From Microbacterium enclense (lineage in GTDB: Bacteria; Actinomycetota; Actinomycetes; Actinomycetales; Microbacteriaceae), in contig NZ_KQ758472.1 of assembly GCF_001456955.1 (NCBI RefSeq), positions 213,984 to 277,983 on the forward strand: DNA of 64,000 nucleotides, in the 5' to 3' direction. The position numbers and the translations under genes were made by a program. The notes below the pieces were generated by a model. It saw only the letters and a program-made list of their open reading frames with translations, did no database searches and was not told the DNA's origin. Below, one piece after another: positions 1 through 7,865 of the stretch (the first letter of the stretch is position 1; each line of letters opens with the position of its first letter).

Positions 1-340
1 CTTGCGTGATCGCGCGCATAGCGCCATCGACTGCGCGGGGCCGGCGGTCCACCGGTACGGCCTCGATCAGGGTGCCGAGGATCCCGAGCCAGATGTCTGT
101 CTGCTGGTCGAACGAGACGGGTTCGATGTCGATGCCAAGAACTTCATAGATCCGCTGCAGCACCTTCGCCTGCGGGGTGGTGTTGCCGTTCTCGATATCG
201 CTGAGCGTCTGTCGAGAGACGTTCGCGTTCTCGGCGAGCTCTTCCTGCTTCATGCCCTGCTCAAGTCGTAGCGACTTGACGCGGCGCGCCAACGTCGCGC
301 GCATCTCGGCAGTCAATTTCGCAGGTGAATTTCTTGACAT
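1..340 (-). CDS. XRE-family repressor, C-terminus cut by window edge
   Basis: Reading leftward from ATG at 340, the protein starts MSRNSPAKLTAEMRATLA and carries a classic helix-turn-helix around residues 18-55 (LRLEQGMKQEELAENANVS, then RQTLSDIENGNTTPQ). About 113 residues are visible before the window ends without a stop. It is the probable phage immunity repressor because it faces the early operon across a repeat-rich spacer. TACGTT lies 7 nt before the ATG and there is no clear ribosome site, suggesting a leaderless transcript. A host regulator next to the prophage is less likely. Target sequence and C-terminal function cannot be judged here. Confidence 0.8.
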   Translation of the reverse strand, partial: MSRNSPAKLTAEMRATLARRVKSLRLEQGMKQEELAENANVSRQTLSDIENGNTTPQAKVLQRIYEVLGIDIEPVSFDQQTDIWLGILGTLIEAVPVDRRPRAVDGAMRAITQ

Positions 341-460
341 GGCCTTGAACGTATCATGCCCAGAAATAAGGGCACAAGGTCTTCTTTTCTTGACATGGCG
401 TCCAGTCTTGTCCCCCAAATGGGTTGCTTTTGTGTCCAGAAGTTGTCTACAGTCCTGGAC
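341..460. promoter_or_regulatory. Divergent immunity/early operator region
   Basis: This spacer separates the leftward repressor from the rightward XRE gene and is less GC-rich than its surroundings. It holds a 14-bp direct repeat TTTCTTGACATGGC (330-343 and 386-399), each copy with a TTGACA -35-like hexamer, an inverted repeat TGCCC/GGGCA (357-361, 370-374), and TGTCCAG/CTGGACA (from about 432 to 460). TANNNT hexamers lie 7 nt before both start codons: TACGTT on the minus strand (348-353) and TACAGT (448-453). I infer overlapping leaderless promoters controlled by the repressor. Which repeats are true operators is unproven. Confidence 0.55.
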
Positions 461-685
461 ATGAACCAGCAAAGAACGGCCGGAGAGGCCCTCCGGACAC
501 TCCGAGGGATAGCCGGTCTCACTCTCGACAGGGCTGCCGAGATCGCCGATACCGCTCCGGCCTACCTGTCCAAAGTCGAGAACGGTCGCCTGGTGCCCAC
601 CGTCGGCTACGTCGCGAATGTGACCGCAGCTATCGCGGGTCACATGAAGGAGACCGGCTCTCTCACGAACAAGGTCGCGTCGTGA
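461..685 (+). CDS. Small XRE-type HTH protein (Cro-like or early regulator)
   Basis: A 74-residue protein starting MNQQRTAGEALRTLRGIAGL with a helix-turn-helix (TLDRAAEIADTAPAYLSKVE) over residues 20-45. An in-frame ATG at 356 would give a longer product, but it reads through the operator region. The ATG at 461 has TACAGT 7 nt upstream and fits a leaderless start. It is the first gene of the rightward operon, where Cro-type proteins sit in lambdoid phages. Its stop overlaps the next GTG (GTGA). A Cro role is inferred from position only. Confidence 0.7.
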   Translation: MNQQRTAGEALRTLRGIAGLTLDRAAEIADTAPAYLSKVENGRLVPTVGYVANVTAAIAGHMKETGSLTNKVAS

Positions 686-894
686 CTTCGTCGGGCGAGG
701 TCCTCACGATCCAGCAGGTCGCGGAGGTCACCGGCCTCGCGGTGCAGACGCACTACAACATGCGCTCCAAGGGCGAGGGGCCGCGCATGTGGCTGCTGCG
801 CGGGCGCGTGCGCTGCTACCGCAGCGACCTTGACGCCTGGATGCGCGAGCAGTCCGGCGCCGACAACGTGGCCCCGCTCAAGCGGACCGCCTGA
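682..894 (+). CDS. HTH_17 / excisionase-like DNA-binding protein
   Basis: The 70-residue product from GTG 682 contains the winged helix-turn-helix pattern of MerR/excisionase-like proteins: LTIQQVAEVTGLAVQTHYNM, a basic wing around a WLLRGRVRCYRSDLDAW stretch, and a short tail. The start overlaps the previous stop by 4 bp, showing translational coupling. Such proteins in phages act as excisionases or transcription regulators. Excision is plausible next to an immunity region but the sequence does not prove it. Confidence 0.65.
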   Translation: MTSSGEVLTIQQVAEVTGLAVQTHYNMRSKGEGPRMWLLRGRVRCYRSDLDAWMREQSGADNVAPLKRTA

Positions 895-960
895 CCAACC
901 ACAGATGAAACGCCCCCGGCGGCAACCAGGGGCGAATCGAAAGAGAGGAGGGCACTACAG

Positions 961-1419
961 ATGCCCACCACCGCCACCGTAGCACCGCGCCGCGCTTACA
1001 CCGGAGCGGACATCGCGTCCGGCCTCCGCGCGCTCGCGGACCTCATCGAGACGAAGCCGTGGATCGCCGCGGGCGTACGCCTCCCGACCGTCCCCCAGCA
1101 CTTCACCATCGGACTCACCGAGCGGCGTGACGTTGAGGCCCTCGCGGTCGTGTTCGACGACACCGTGCACGAGGCCGAGCAGGACAGCGCGACCTACGTA
1201 AGCACGTCGGGGCAGCTCGACGGCCTGCGCGTCTCCGCTTACGCCGTCATCGACCACGCCTCAGCCACGAGCGGCATCGCCGAGGAGCCCGACCGCGGGG
1301 AGTGCTTCGTCTGCGGCCCCGACCAGGAGGCCGACTCCGACGGCCAGTGCGCGGGATGCGGGCGCCGCCTGAACATGAGCCCCGACCTCCGCTCCGACCC
1401 GAACTGGTGGGCCGCGTGA
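961..1419 (+). CDS. Conserved-type early phage protein with C-terminal zinc ribbon
   Basis: A 152-residue protein not matched to a named family. Residues 1-100 look like a small alpha/beta domain. The end carries CFVCGP followed about 13 residues later by CAGCGRR, a CxxC...CxxC zinc-ribbon pattern. A clear ribosome site (agaggaggg) precedes the ATG. A short CGCCCC/GGGGCG inverted repeat lies in the spacer before it. The gene overlaps the next by GTGA. Function unknown. Confidence 0.6.
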   Translation: MPTTATVAPRRAYTGADIASGLRALADLIETKPWIAAGVRLPTVPQHFTIGLTERRDVEALAVVFDDTVHEAEQDSATYVSTSGQLDGLRVSAYAVIDHASATSGIAEEPDRGECFVCGPDQEADSDGQCAGCGRRLNMSPDLRSDPNWWAA

Positions 1420-1595
1420 ACGTCATCGGCCGCATCGTCGCCGTCCTGCTCGGAAGCGGCGTCCTCTTCATCGTTCTCGCGATCCTCCGTGGTCGCTTCG
1501 ACGGCGCAGCGACCATCGCTGTCGCCTGCCTCGTCCTCGCCGTGTCCACCACCGTGTGGGCGGCCATCAACCGAAAGCGCAGCGACCACTCATGA
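1416..1595 (+). CDS. Small two-helix membrane protein
   Basis: The 59-residue product starts VNVIGRIVAVLLGSGVLFIV and has two hydrophobic segments (about residues 4-22 and 30-50) split by a short charged loop (RGRFDG), ending in a basic/acidic tail. Start and stop overlap both neighbours by 4 bp (GTGA, ATGA), which supports this frame. Function unknown. A membrane protein inside a recombination operon is odd and could serve exclusion or anchoring. Confidence 0.5.
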   Translation: MNVIGRIVAVLLGSGVLFIVLAILRGRFDGAATIAVACLVLAVSTTVWAAINRKRSDHS

Positions 1596-2833
1596 GCCAG
1601 ACATTCACCGTCGAGAACTTCAAGGGCGTCCGAGAGATCACCCTCTCCCCCGAGGGATCGCTCGTGGTTATCGCAGGAGGGAACGGCGCCGGCAAGTCGA
1701 GCTTCATCGACGCGTTCGTCGAGCTGTTCGACCCGAAAGGCACCCGCCTCACCCCGAAGCCCATCCGCGACGGCGAGGACGAAGCCCGCGCCGAGTTCAT
1801 CGACACCGACCTCGACATCCGCGTCGTCCGCACGTGGAAGAAGAACGACGCTGGCCGCCTCGAGGTGTTCGCCCTCGACGGCGCGAAGTACGGCAAGCCG
1901 GCCGAAGTCGTGGCCCGGCTTACCGGCGGGCTGATCTTCGACCCCGTCGCGTTCCTCAACCTCGACGAGAAGAAGCAGCGCGACGCGCTTCTCTCGAAGG
2001 TGGCCCTCCCGTTCGACCTCGACGAAGTGGCCCGGGAGAAAGCGGGCGCCGAGAGCCGTCGCCTGGAAGCGGGCCGCGACGTGAAGCGACTCGAGGGGGC
2101 GCTCGCGTCCATCCCGAAGCCCGCACCGGGCACGCCCGCGGAGGAGGTCTCGTCGCAGGCAATCCTCGATGAGATCGACGCGGCGCAGCATGCACAGCGA
2201 CACCGCGAACGCGTAGAGCGTGTCTATCAGGATCTCGCTGGCGAACTGCACGACCTGGAGTCCGAGCTCGCCGGACTGCAGCGCCGCCTCGATGACACCC
2301 GTGCGCAGAAGGCCGCGGCGTACAAGGCGCGCGAAGCGCTCCCTACTCCCGTCGACGTGGCGCCGTTGCGGGGCCGACTCGCAGACGTCGAGCAGACGAA
2401 CGCCGCCGTCCGAGCAGGGCGAGACCACGCACGCGTCGCCGCCGAGCTCGCGGCCGCGCGTTCCGCCCACGATGCCGCGCAGGCTGACATCGACGCCGTC
2501 GAGACGAAGAAGGCGGCCGGGCTCGCCGCCGCGAGCTTCCCCGTCGCTGGCCTCTCGGTCGACGAGTCGGGCGTGACGTTCGAGGGCATCCCGTTCGCGC
2601 AGGTGAACAGCGCCATGCGCCGCCGCATCGCGTTCGCGATCGCGACCGCCGGGGACCCGCAGCTGCGCCTCGTCATCGTTAAGGACGGCGACCTGCTCGA
2701 TGCCGAGTCCCTGGAAAGCATCCGGGCCCTCGCCGCGGAACGCGGTTACACGGCGCTGATCGAGCGTGACCGTGACGAGTCTCGCCAGATCGGCTTCACG
2801 ATCGTCGACGGCGCGCTCGGGGGTGCCCAGTGA
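1592..2833 (+). CDS. AAA/SMC-like ATPase (RecF/SbcC-type) of the recombination module
   Basis: A 413-residue protein. Residues 1-60 match the N-terminal half of SMC/RecF-like ATPases, with Walker A GGNGAGKSS at 29-37. A Glu/Arg/Ala-rich middle (about 150-310) is predicted coiled coil. A C-terminal half-site follows: a signature-like region around NSAMRRRIAFAIA, then LVIVKDGDLLDAESL, where D-G-D-L-L-D stands in for Walker B. Being upstream of YqaJ and RecT suggests a role in loading or regulating the phage recombinase. A full SbcC would be about twice as long, so this is the compact phage form. Confidence 0.8.
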   Translation: MSQTFTVENFKGVREITLSPEGSLVVIAGGNGAGKSSFIDAFVELFDPKGTRLTPKPIRDGEDEARAEFIDTDLDIRVVRTWKKNDAGRLEVFALDGAKYGKPAEVVARLTGGLIFDPVAFLNLDEKKQRDALLSKVALPFDLDEVAREKAGAESRRLEAGRDVKRLEGALASIPKPAPGTPAEEVSSQAILDEIDAAQHAQRHRERVERVYQDLAGELHDLESELAGLQRRLDDTRAQKAAAYKAREALPTPVDVAPLRGRLADVEQTNAAVRAGRDHARVAAELAAARSAHDAAQADIDAVETKKAAGLAAASFPVAGLSVDESGVTFEGIPFAQVNSAMRRRIAFAIATAGDPQLRLVIVKDGDLLDAESLESIRALAAERGYTALIERDRDESRQIGFTIVDGALGGAQ

Positions 2834-3024
2834 CCGTCGACATGGCGCGCATCAAGGAGGTGCACGGGCTCGCACAGGCCGCGAAGGAGTCGCAGCACGC
2901 CGACCCCTTGGCCGCGCGCGTCGGGACGAAGCTCTTCCGCGACGGGCACCGCAAGGGGTTCTGGGACGGTGTCGAGTACGCCCTCACCCACCGCGAGGTG
3001 CTCGCGGAAATGGTGACGCCGTGA
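2830..3024 (+). CDS. Small hypothetical protein between ATPase and nuclease
   Basis: A 64-residue soluble protein from GTG 2830, overlapping the ATPase stop (GTGA) and the following GTG in the same way. It has a helical N-terminus (ARIKEVHGLAQAAKESQHAD) and a C-terminal FRDGHRKGFWDGVEYALTH stretch of the kind found in short phage proteins of unknown function. Coupled translation supports it being real. No function can be assigned. Confidence 0.6.
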   Translation: MTVDMARIKEVHGLAQAAKESQHADPLAARVGTKLFRDGHRKGFWDGVEYALTHREVLAEMVTP

Positions 3025-3641
3025 CCGCCCTCGCCGTGCTCGAGCGGACCCTCGGCGACACTGCCGACCGCGACTCGTGGGCTCACGTGCACGAGCAGAC
3101 GATCGGGTCTTACGCTGCGTCGAGCTTCGCGAAGCCGACGTCCGTCGAGACATACGTGCGGCAGATCATCGCGCCGCGCGAGTTTCGCGGCAACGCGGCG
3201 ACCGAGTCGGGCGTGCGGTGGGAGCCGATGCTCCTCGCCTGGGCCGGGGCTGAGCCGAACACCCTGTTCGTCCACCACCCCGAGCACCGCGGGTTCGGCG
3301 CAACAGTCGACGGCACGATACCCGGCGACCCGTTCGCGATCGTCGAGACGAAGGCGAAGCACAACCGCATCATCGACGGCCCGACGCCCCGCGAGGTCCG
3401 ACAGATGGCCTGGCAACTGTTCTGCATCCCCGAGGCGTCCGAGTGCCGATTCGTGTGGGGCGAGCTCGTCACCGGCCCCAGCGAGGACGGTGGGTGGCGT
3501 CTCCGCCGCGACCCCCAGACCCTCATCTTCCCGCGTGAGCACCCCGCGATCGTCACCGCGACGGCGCTGATCGTCCCCATCGCCCACGAAGTCCTCGCCG
3601 GCGTCCGCGCCGCGCGCAAAGCAGAAAGCACCCCGTTCTGA
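3021..3641 (+). CDS. YqaJ-like viral recombinase (exonuclease)
   Basis: A 206-residue protein with the PD-(D/E)XK core of YqaJ/lambda-exonuclease-type recombinases: an early glutamate in ESGVRWEPMLLAWA, the aspartate of GATVDGTI, and the E-x-K of AIVETKAK, followed by helices with a Q residue (VRQMAWQLF). It should resect duplex DNA to give 3' single strands for the RecT annealase encoded next. Start GTG overlaps the previous stop, and its own stop overlaps the recT ATG. Confidence 0.85.
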   Translation: MTALAVLERTLGDTADRDSWAHVHEQTIGSYAASSFAKPTSVETYVRQIIAPREFRGNAATESGVRWEPMLLAWAGAEPNTLFVHHPEHRGFGATVDGTIPGDPFAIVETKAKHNRIIDGPTPREVRQMAWQLFCIPEASECRFVWGELVTGPSEDGGWRLRRDPQTLIFPREHPAIVTATALIVPIAHEVLAGVRAARKAESTPF

Positions 3642-4621
3642 TGACGAACGAACTCGTCCTCCCCACCTCCATTCAGCCGCAGACCTGGAACGCCGACACC
3701 GCCGCGATGATGGAGTTCGCCGGCCTGACGTGGCTCGAGCAGCGCCCCGACCCGGAGAACCCCGGGCAACCGAAGAGCGTGCGCATGTACGCCCCCTCCG
3801 GGATCATGGCGGCGTTCATCGCCGCGTGCCGTCGCACCGGCCTCGACCCGACCGCGAAGCAGATCTACGCCGCGCAGATGGCCGGCAAGTGGACCGTCCT
3901 CATCGGCATCGACGGGATGCGTCTCGTCGCCCAGCGCACGGGCGAATACGACGGGCAGGACCCGATCGAGTGGCAGGCGACCGAAGACGGCCCGTGGACA
4001 ACCGTCCCCCCGAAGCAGCCGTTCTCCGCGCGCATCCGCATCTACCGGAAGGGCATCAGCCGCCCGCTTGAGCAGACCGTCACGTGGGCCGAGTTCGGCG
4101 GCACGAAGGGCAACTGGGACAAGCGGCCGTCGCACATGCTCGGCATCCGCGTCGAGTCTCACGGCTTCCGCCGCCTGTACCCGATGGAACTGTCGGGCCT
4201 CTACACGCCCGAGGACTTCGAGGCCGACGGCGAGCTGATCGCTCAAGGTGACAATGCGCCAGCCGCACCCTCGGAGGACTGGACAGCGCTCTTCGCTGCG
4301 GCGTCGACACGCGAGGAACTCGAGGCTGTGCGTCTCAGAATCCCCGAGGCGGAGAAGAACGACAAGCTTCGCACCGCGTTCCTCGCTCGCGCCGGTTACC
4401 TCTCCCGCGAAGAGGCTCGCACCGAGGACGCCGACGTCGTCACCGACGATTCCCAGACCACCGACGAGGGCGCGCAGGCCCCCCGCCCGGACGTTGAGAC
4501 CCCCCAAGCTCCGTCCGCCCCCGCGCCCTCGTCGGTGCCCGAAGCGCTCACACAGGAGGAGTGGGAGGCAGCCGAGGCAGCACGCTTCGACGCCGAGCAG
4601 GGGGTGAGCGATCGTGGCTGA
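3641..4621 (+). CDS. recT: RecT-family single-strand annealing protein
   Basis: A 326-residue protein. Residues 50-200 carry RecT/Bet features: SGIMAAFIAACRRTGLDPTAKQIYA, then a WTVLIGIDGMRLVAQRTGEY beta-rich block, and a conserved end near KRPSHMLGIRVESHGFRRLYP. The C-terminal 110 residues are an acidic, Pro/Ala-rich linker. It anneals complementary single strands, partnering the YqaJ nuclease upstream. The first 20 residues and the tail vary among homologues. The gene overlaps the next one by 8 nt. Confidence 0.88.
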   Translation: MTNELVLPTSIQPQTWNADTAAMMEFAGLTWLEQRPDPENPGQPKSVRMYAPSGIMAAFIAACRRTGLDPTAKQIYAAQMAGKWTVLIGIDGMRLVAQRTGEYDGQDPIEWQATEDGPWTTVPPKQPFSARIRIYRKGISRPLEQTVTWAEFGGTKGNWDKRPSHMLGIRVESHGFRRLYPMELSGLYTPEDFEADGELIAQGDNAPAAPSEDWTALFAAASTREELEAVRLRIPEAEKNDKLRTAFLARAGYLSREEARTEDADVVTDDSQTTDEGAQAPRPDVETPQAPSAPAPSSVPEALTQEEWEAAEAARFDAEQGVSDRG

Positions 4622-5057
4622 TGTCATCGACGGCGGCACGGGCGAGCTGCGCCTGTCCCCCGCTGAACAAGCTGTGCGCAACATGCTCGCGATCCCTTCC
4701 GGGATCTACGGCCCGACGATGGGGGCGCAGGAACTCGACCAGCGCATCCAGGATCTCGCGGACCTGATCGAGCACATCGCACAGGTGATCGTCGTGCTTT
4801 ACGAGGACCGTCACGCGGCCGAGGAGGCCTATCTCAAGGCGTTCGCAGAACTGATGGTCATGCACGCAAAGCACGGGGCGCAGCTCGCCCGTCAGTTCGC
4901 GATCGCGAAGACGACGACGGAGCTGCACGAGCTGAACCTCGCGAAGGAAAAGCTCCGCTACGCGGAGGAGATGCAGAAGGCCGTGCAGAACCGGTCTTTC
5001 GGGCTGATGAACATCGGCAAGCGGTTCACCGCGGCGATGGGGATGGGGAACCGATGA
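4614..5057 (+). CDS. Hypothetical helical phage protein
   Basis: A 147-residue protein from GTG 4614, largely alpha-helical: IQDLADLIEHIAQVIVVLYE followed by a long Ala/Glu/Lys helix pair (residues 60-130). It overlaps both recT and rusA. Its place inside the recombination cassette suggests an accessory factor, but no family is recognised. Confidence 0.6.
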   Translation: MADVIDGGTGELRLSPAEQAVRNMLAIPSGIYGPTMGAQELDQRIQDLADLIEHIAQVIVVLYEDRHAAEEAYLKAFAELMVMHAKHGAQLARQFAIAKTTTELHELNLAKEKLRYAEEMQKAVQNRSFGLMNIGKRFTAAMGMGNR

Positions 5058-5479
5058 GCGCCGACGCTCAGACCGGTCGGCGGTCCGTCGTGATCGACGT
5101 GCTCGGCGTTCCGGCCCCGCAGGGCTCGAAGCGGGCGTTCGTCGTCGGCAACCGCGCCGTGATCAGCGAGGACTCGAAGAAAACCGCCCCCTGGCGGGAC
5201 AGCGTCTCGGCGGCGGGCGTGGCCGCCATGGCGGGCGCTCCGGCGTTCGACGGCGCGCTACGCGTGGAGATCGAGTTCCGGATGCCGCGGCCCCGCTCGG
5301 TGAAGCGGGCGCGCCCGTCGGTGAAGCCCGACGTCGACAAGCTCGCCCGCGCGGTGCTCGACAGCCTCTCCGCCGCCGCGGTCATCGTCGACGACGCGCG
5401 CATCGTCTCGCTCAGGGCCGAGAAGGTCTACGCCGACATCTCTGGCGCGACGATCCGGGTGAGCGAGGTGCTCGCGTGA
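5054..5479 (+). CDS. rusA: RusA-family Holliday junction resolvase
   Basis: A 141-residue protein, the usual RusA length. It has the N-terminal GVPAPQGSKRAF motif and the acidic catalytic set: KPDVDKLARAVLD (D93, D95, D103) followed by VDDARI (D113, D114). RusA dimers cut four-way junctions symmetrically, completing the recombination module (YqaJ, RecT, RusA). The ATG overlaps the previous stop and its TGA overlaps the methylase GTG. Confidence 0.88.
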   Translation: MSADAQTGRRSVVIDVLGVPAPQGSKRAFVVGNRAVISEDSKKTAPWRDSVSAAGVAAMAGAPAFDGALRVEIEFRMPRPRSVKRARPSVKPDVDKLARAVLDSLSAAAVIVDDARIVSLRAEKVYADISGATIRVSEVLA

Positions 5480-7278
5480 CCGCCGCACTCGCGCCTGTCG
5501 GATACGCGCGCCCCACGGTGCCCTGGAACGGCCTCACCGTCACCGACCTCTTCTGCGGTGCGGGCGGGTCGTCGTCGGGCCTCGTGGAAGCGGGATACCG
5601 AGTCGTCATCGCGGCGAACCACTGGGCACTCGCGATCGAGTCGCACCAGATCAACCACCCCGACACCGACCACTCGCAGGCGGACATCTCGCAGGTGAAC
5701 CCGGCGTACTTCCCGAAGACGCACGTGCTGTGGGGGTCGCCGGAGTGCACGAACCACTCGATCGCGAAGGGTGTGAAGCGTCAGCGGGCACAGGATCAGG
5801 CGCTGTTCGAGCTGGACGGCACTCGCCCGCTGGCCGACGAGGCCGCGAACCGCTCGCGCGCCACGATGTGGGACATTCCCCGATTCGCCGAGCACCACCG
5901 CTACATGGCGATCATCCTCGAGAACGTCGTCGACGCGTACCGGTGGGACCAGTTCGAGGCGTGGCAGATGGCGATGCGCGCCCTCGGCTACCGGATGCAG
6001 TTCGTGTGGCTGAACAGCATGCACGCGCAGATCGGCGGGCTCCCGGCGCCGCAGTCTCGCGACCGCATGTACATCGTCATGTGGCGCGAGGATCTCGTGT
6101 CGAAGGACCGCCCCGGCCCCGACGTCGGAAAGTGGACGCGCCCGATGGCGGTGTGCCCCGAGCACGGCGAGGTGCAGGCCGCCCAGGCGTTCAAGAAAGC
6201 CGAGCAGTGGGGCCGTTACCGCGCGCAGTACGTCTACCGGTGCCCGAAGTGCTGGCTCCCGATCGAGCCGGGGTGGCTGGCCGCCGAGTCGATCATCGAC
6301 TGGTCGCTGCCTGCGCCCCGCATCGGCGACCGCTCGAAGCCCCTCGCGCCCAAGACGCGCGAGCGCATCCGCCGAGGCATTGAGCGCCACTGGGCCCCGA
6401 TCATCGCGAAGGCCGCCGGCAACACGTACGACGGCGTCACGACCGGGTCGGGTTACCTCCGGGTCAGCGATCTGGACTCGCCCATCCCAGCGCAGACGGG
6501 CACCGCCGAGCACGGCCTCGCGATGCCGCCGGCGTTCCTCGCGCAGTTCCGCGAGCGGGACCGGACGCAGACGCTCGACAAGGCGCTGCCGACGGTCGTC
6601 GCCGACGGCGCGGGCCAGGCACTCCTGGTGCCGGTCGAGGGCCGCGACGGTAAGAGCGCGGCATCCGTCGCGGATCCGCTGCGCACCCAGTCGACGCGGA
6701 ACGAGACGGGCCTGCTGGTCCCGTACTACTCGAAGGGAGCCTCGCGGCCGACGAGCGACCCGATGGGCACGATCACGACTGTCGACAGCGCGGGTCTCGT
6801 CGTGCCGCTGCGCAACCACGGCGTCGCGAAGCCGACCTCGCATCCGATCGACACGGTGAGCGCGGAGGGGAACCACCATGCGCTCGTGCTGACGAACACG
6901 CACCAGAACCGTGCGCGCCCCGTGACCGAGCCCCTGCCGACGGCGACCACCGCCACGACGCAGGCGCTCATTATGCGGAACAACCTGGGCGGCGCCGAGA
7001 TGACGACGCCCGCGATCGAGCCCCTGCGGACGTTGACGACCGGCGGTCACCAGTCGCTGCTGGAACCGGGCGCGCCCATCAGCCTCGACGTCGACGACGC
7101 GGGCTTCCGCATGCTCGAGCCTCACGAGATCCAGCTCGGCATGGGCTTCGCCGCCGACTACCACCTCGTCGGATCGAAGCGGGACAAGGTCAAGCAGGCC
7201 GGGAACGCCGTCACTCCGCCCGCCGCGCGCGACCTGGGCCATGCCGTCGCCGAGTTCCTCCTCGCGGTGCATTCGTGA
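5476..7278 (+). CDS. Phage C5-cytosine DNA methyltransferase with internal repeats
   Basis: A 600-residue Dcm-type enzyme. SAM motif I is DLFCGAGGSSSG (about residues 23-34). The catalytic loop is WGSPECTNHS with C91; the PEC replaces the usual PC. Motif VI is LENVV, motif VIII QSRDRMY, and the terminal motif GNAVTPPAARDLG. A zinc-ribbon insert (CPEHGE...CPKC) lies near residue 220-255. Residues about 334-533 hold six to seven degenerate repeats of 28-31 residues, each built on P-x-x-T-x-T followed by a hydrophobic LVP-type strand. It probably protects phage DNA from host restriction. Target sequence is unknown. Confidence 0.88.
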   Translation: MTAALAPVGYARPTVPWNGLTVTDLFCGAGGSSSGLVEAGYRVVIAANHWALAIESHQINHPDTDHSQADISQVNPAYFPKTHVLWGSPECTNHSIAKGVKRQRAQDQALFELDGTRPLADEAANRSRATMWDIPRFAEHHRYMAIILENVVDAYRWDQFEAWQMAMRALGYRMQFVWLNSMHAQIGGLPAPQSRDRMYIVMWREDLVSKDRPGPDVGKWTRPMAVCPEHGEVQAAQAFKKAEQWGRYRAQYVYRCPKCWLPIEPGWLAAESIIDWSLPAPRIGDRSKPLAPKTRERIRRGIERHWAPIIAKAAGNTYDGVTTGSGYLRVSDLDSPIPAQTGTAEHGLAMPPAFLAQFRERDRTQTLDKALPTVVADGAGQALLVPVEGRDGKSAASVADPLRTQSTRNETGLLVPYYSKGASRPTSDPMGTITTVDSAGLVVPLRNHGVAKPTSHPIDTVSAEGNHHALVLTNTHQNRARPVTEPLPTATTATTQALIMRNNLGGAEMTTPAIEPLRTLTTGGHQSLLEPGAPISLDVDDAGFRMLEPHEIQLGMGFAADYHLVGSKRDKVKQAGNAVTPPAARDLGHAVAEFLLAVHS

Positions 7279-7865
7279 ACTGGGCGCCCGACACCCTCCC
7301 CCGGGTCCGCCGCGCGTGCGGCGCGTGCCCGGGATGCCACCCCGGCCGCCAGTTCGGTGGCGACGAGTGCTGCCGCCGTTCCACCTGCCCCTGCCACGAA
7401 GGAGACACCGTGTCCGATCGACGCGTCCCCCGCCGCCAGCTCGAAGCGCTGTCCCGGCGCGACGGGTTCGTGTGCGTGTGGACGGCAACCGAGGGCGACC
7501 GTCTCGTCCCGCAGCACCGTCAGGGCGGGATGGGCGGCCGCCCTGACAAGCACCGCACCGAGAACCTCCTCTGGCTCGACTCGCTCCTCAACGGGGGCAT
7601 CGAGGCGGACGCCGACCTCGCCGAGATCGCGAAGGCGTACGGCATCAAGGTCCCCATCTGGGTGCCCGATGTGGCCGCGGTGCCGGTGTTCTTCGCGCAC
7701 GAGCACGCCTGGTTCCTCCTCGAGGGCGACGAGCGCCGGGAAATCAGCGCCGTCGAGGCCCTCGACCGGATGCACCAGATCTACGGGGACGAGTACTTCG
7801 CGTGGAAGGCTCGCGCGGACCAGTCGCCCCGGGCCGCGCTGCTCGCGCTGAGGGGGTCTCGCTGA
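7275..7865 (+). CDS. HNH-like protein with Cys-rich N-terminal extension
   Basis: The open frame from GTG 7275 gives 196 residues. The first 45 are Cys-rich (CGACPGC, CCRRSTCPC) and probably bind zinc. The rest resembles a reduced HNH fold: RRDGFVCVW, VPQHRQGGMGGR, then NLLWLDSLLNGGIEAD, where N replaces the second H and the zinc cysteines of HNH are missing. A second in-frame GTG at 7410 has a much better ribosome site (aaggag), so two products may be made or the short one may be the real start. Activity is uncertain. Confidence 0.6.
   Translation: MNWAPDTLPRVRRACGACPGCHPGRQFGGDECCRRSTCPCHEGDTVSDRRVPRRQLEALSRRDGFVCVWTATEGDRLVPQHRQGGMGGRPDKHRTENLLWLDSLLNGGIEADADLAEIAKAYGIKVPIWVPDVAAVPVFFAHEHAWFLLEGDERREISAVEALDRMHQIYGDEYFAWKARADQSPRAALLALRGSR

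Noticed and set aside
356..460. Longer N-terminus of the XRE gene from ATG 356
   Set aside because: It would translate the operator region; ATG 461 has a leaderless promoter and starts at the domain border.
1247..2470. A 407-codon leftward open frame
   Set aside because: Antisense of the AAA ATPase, whose Walker A and operon overlaps show the true strand.
5428..7488. A 686-codon leftward open frame
   Set aside because: Antisense of the methyltransferase; Arg/His-rich shadow composition.
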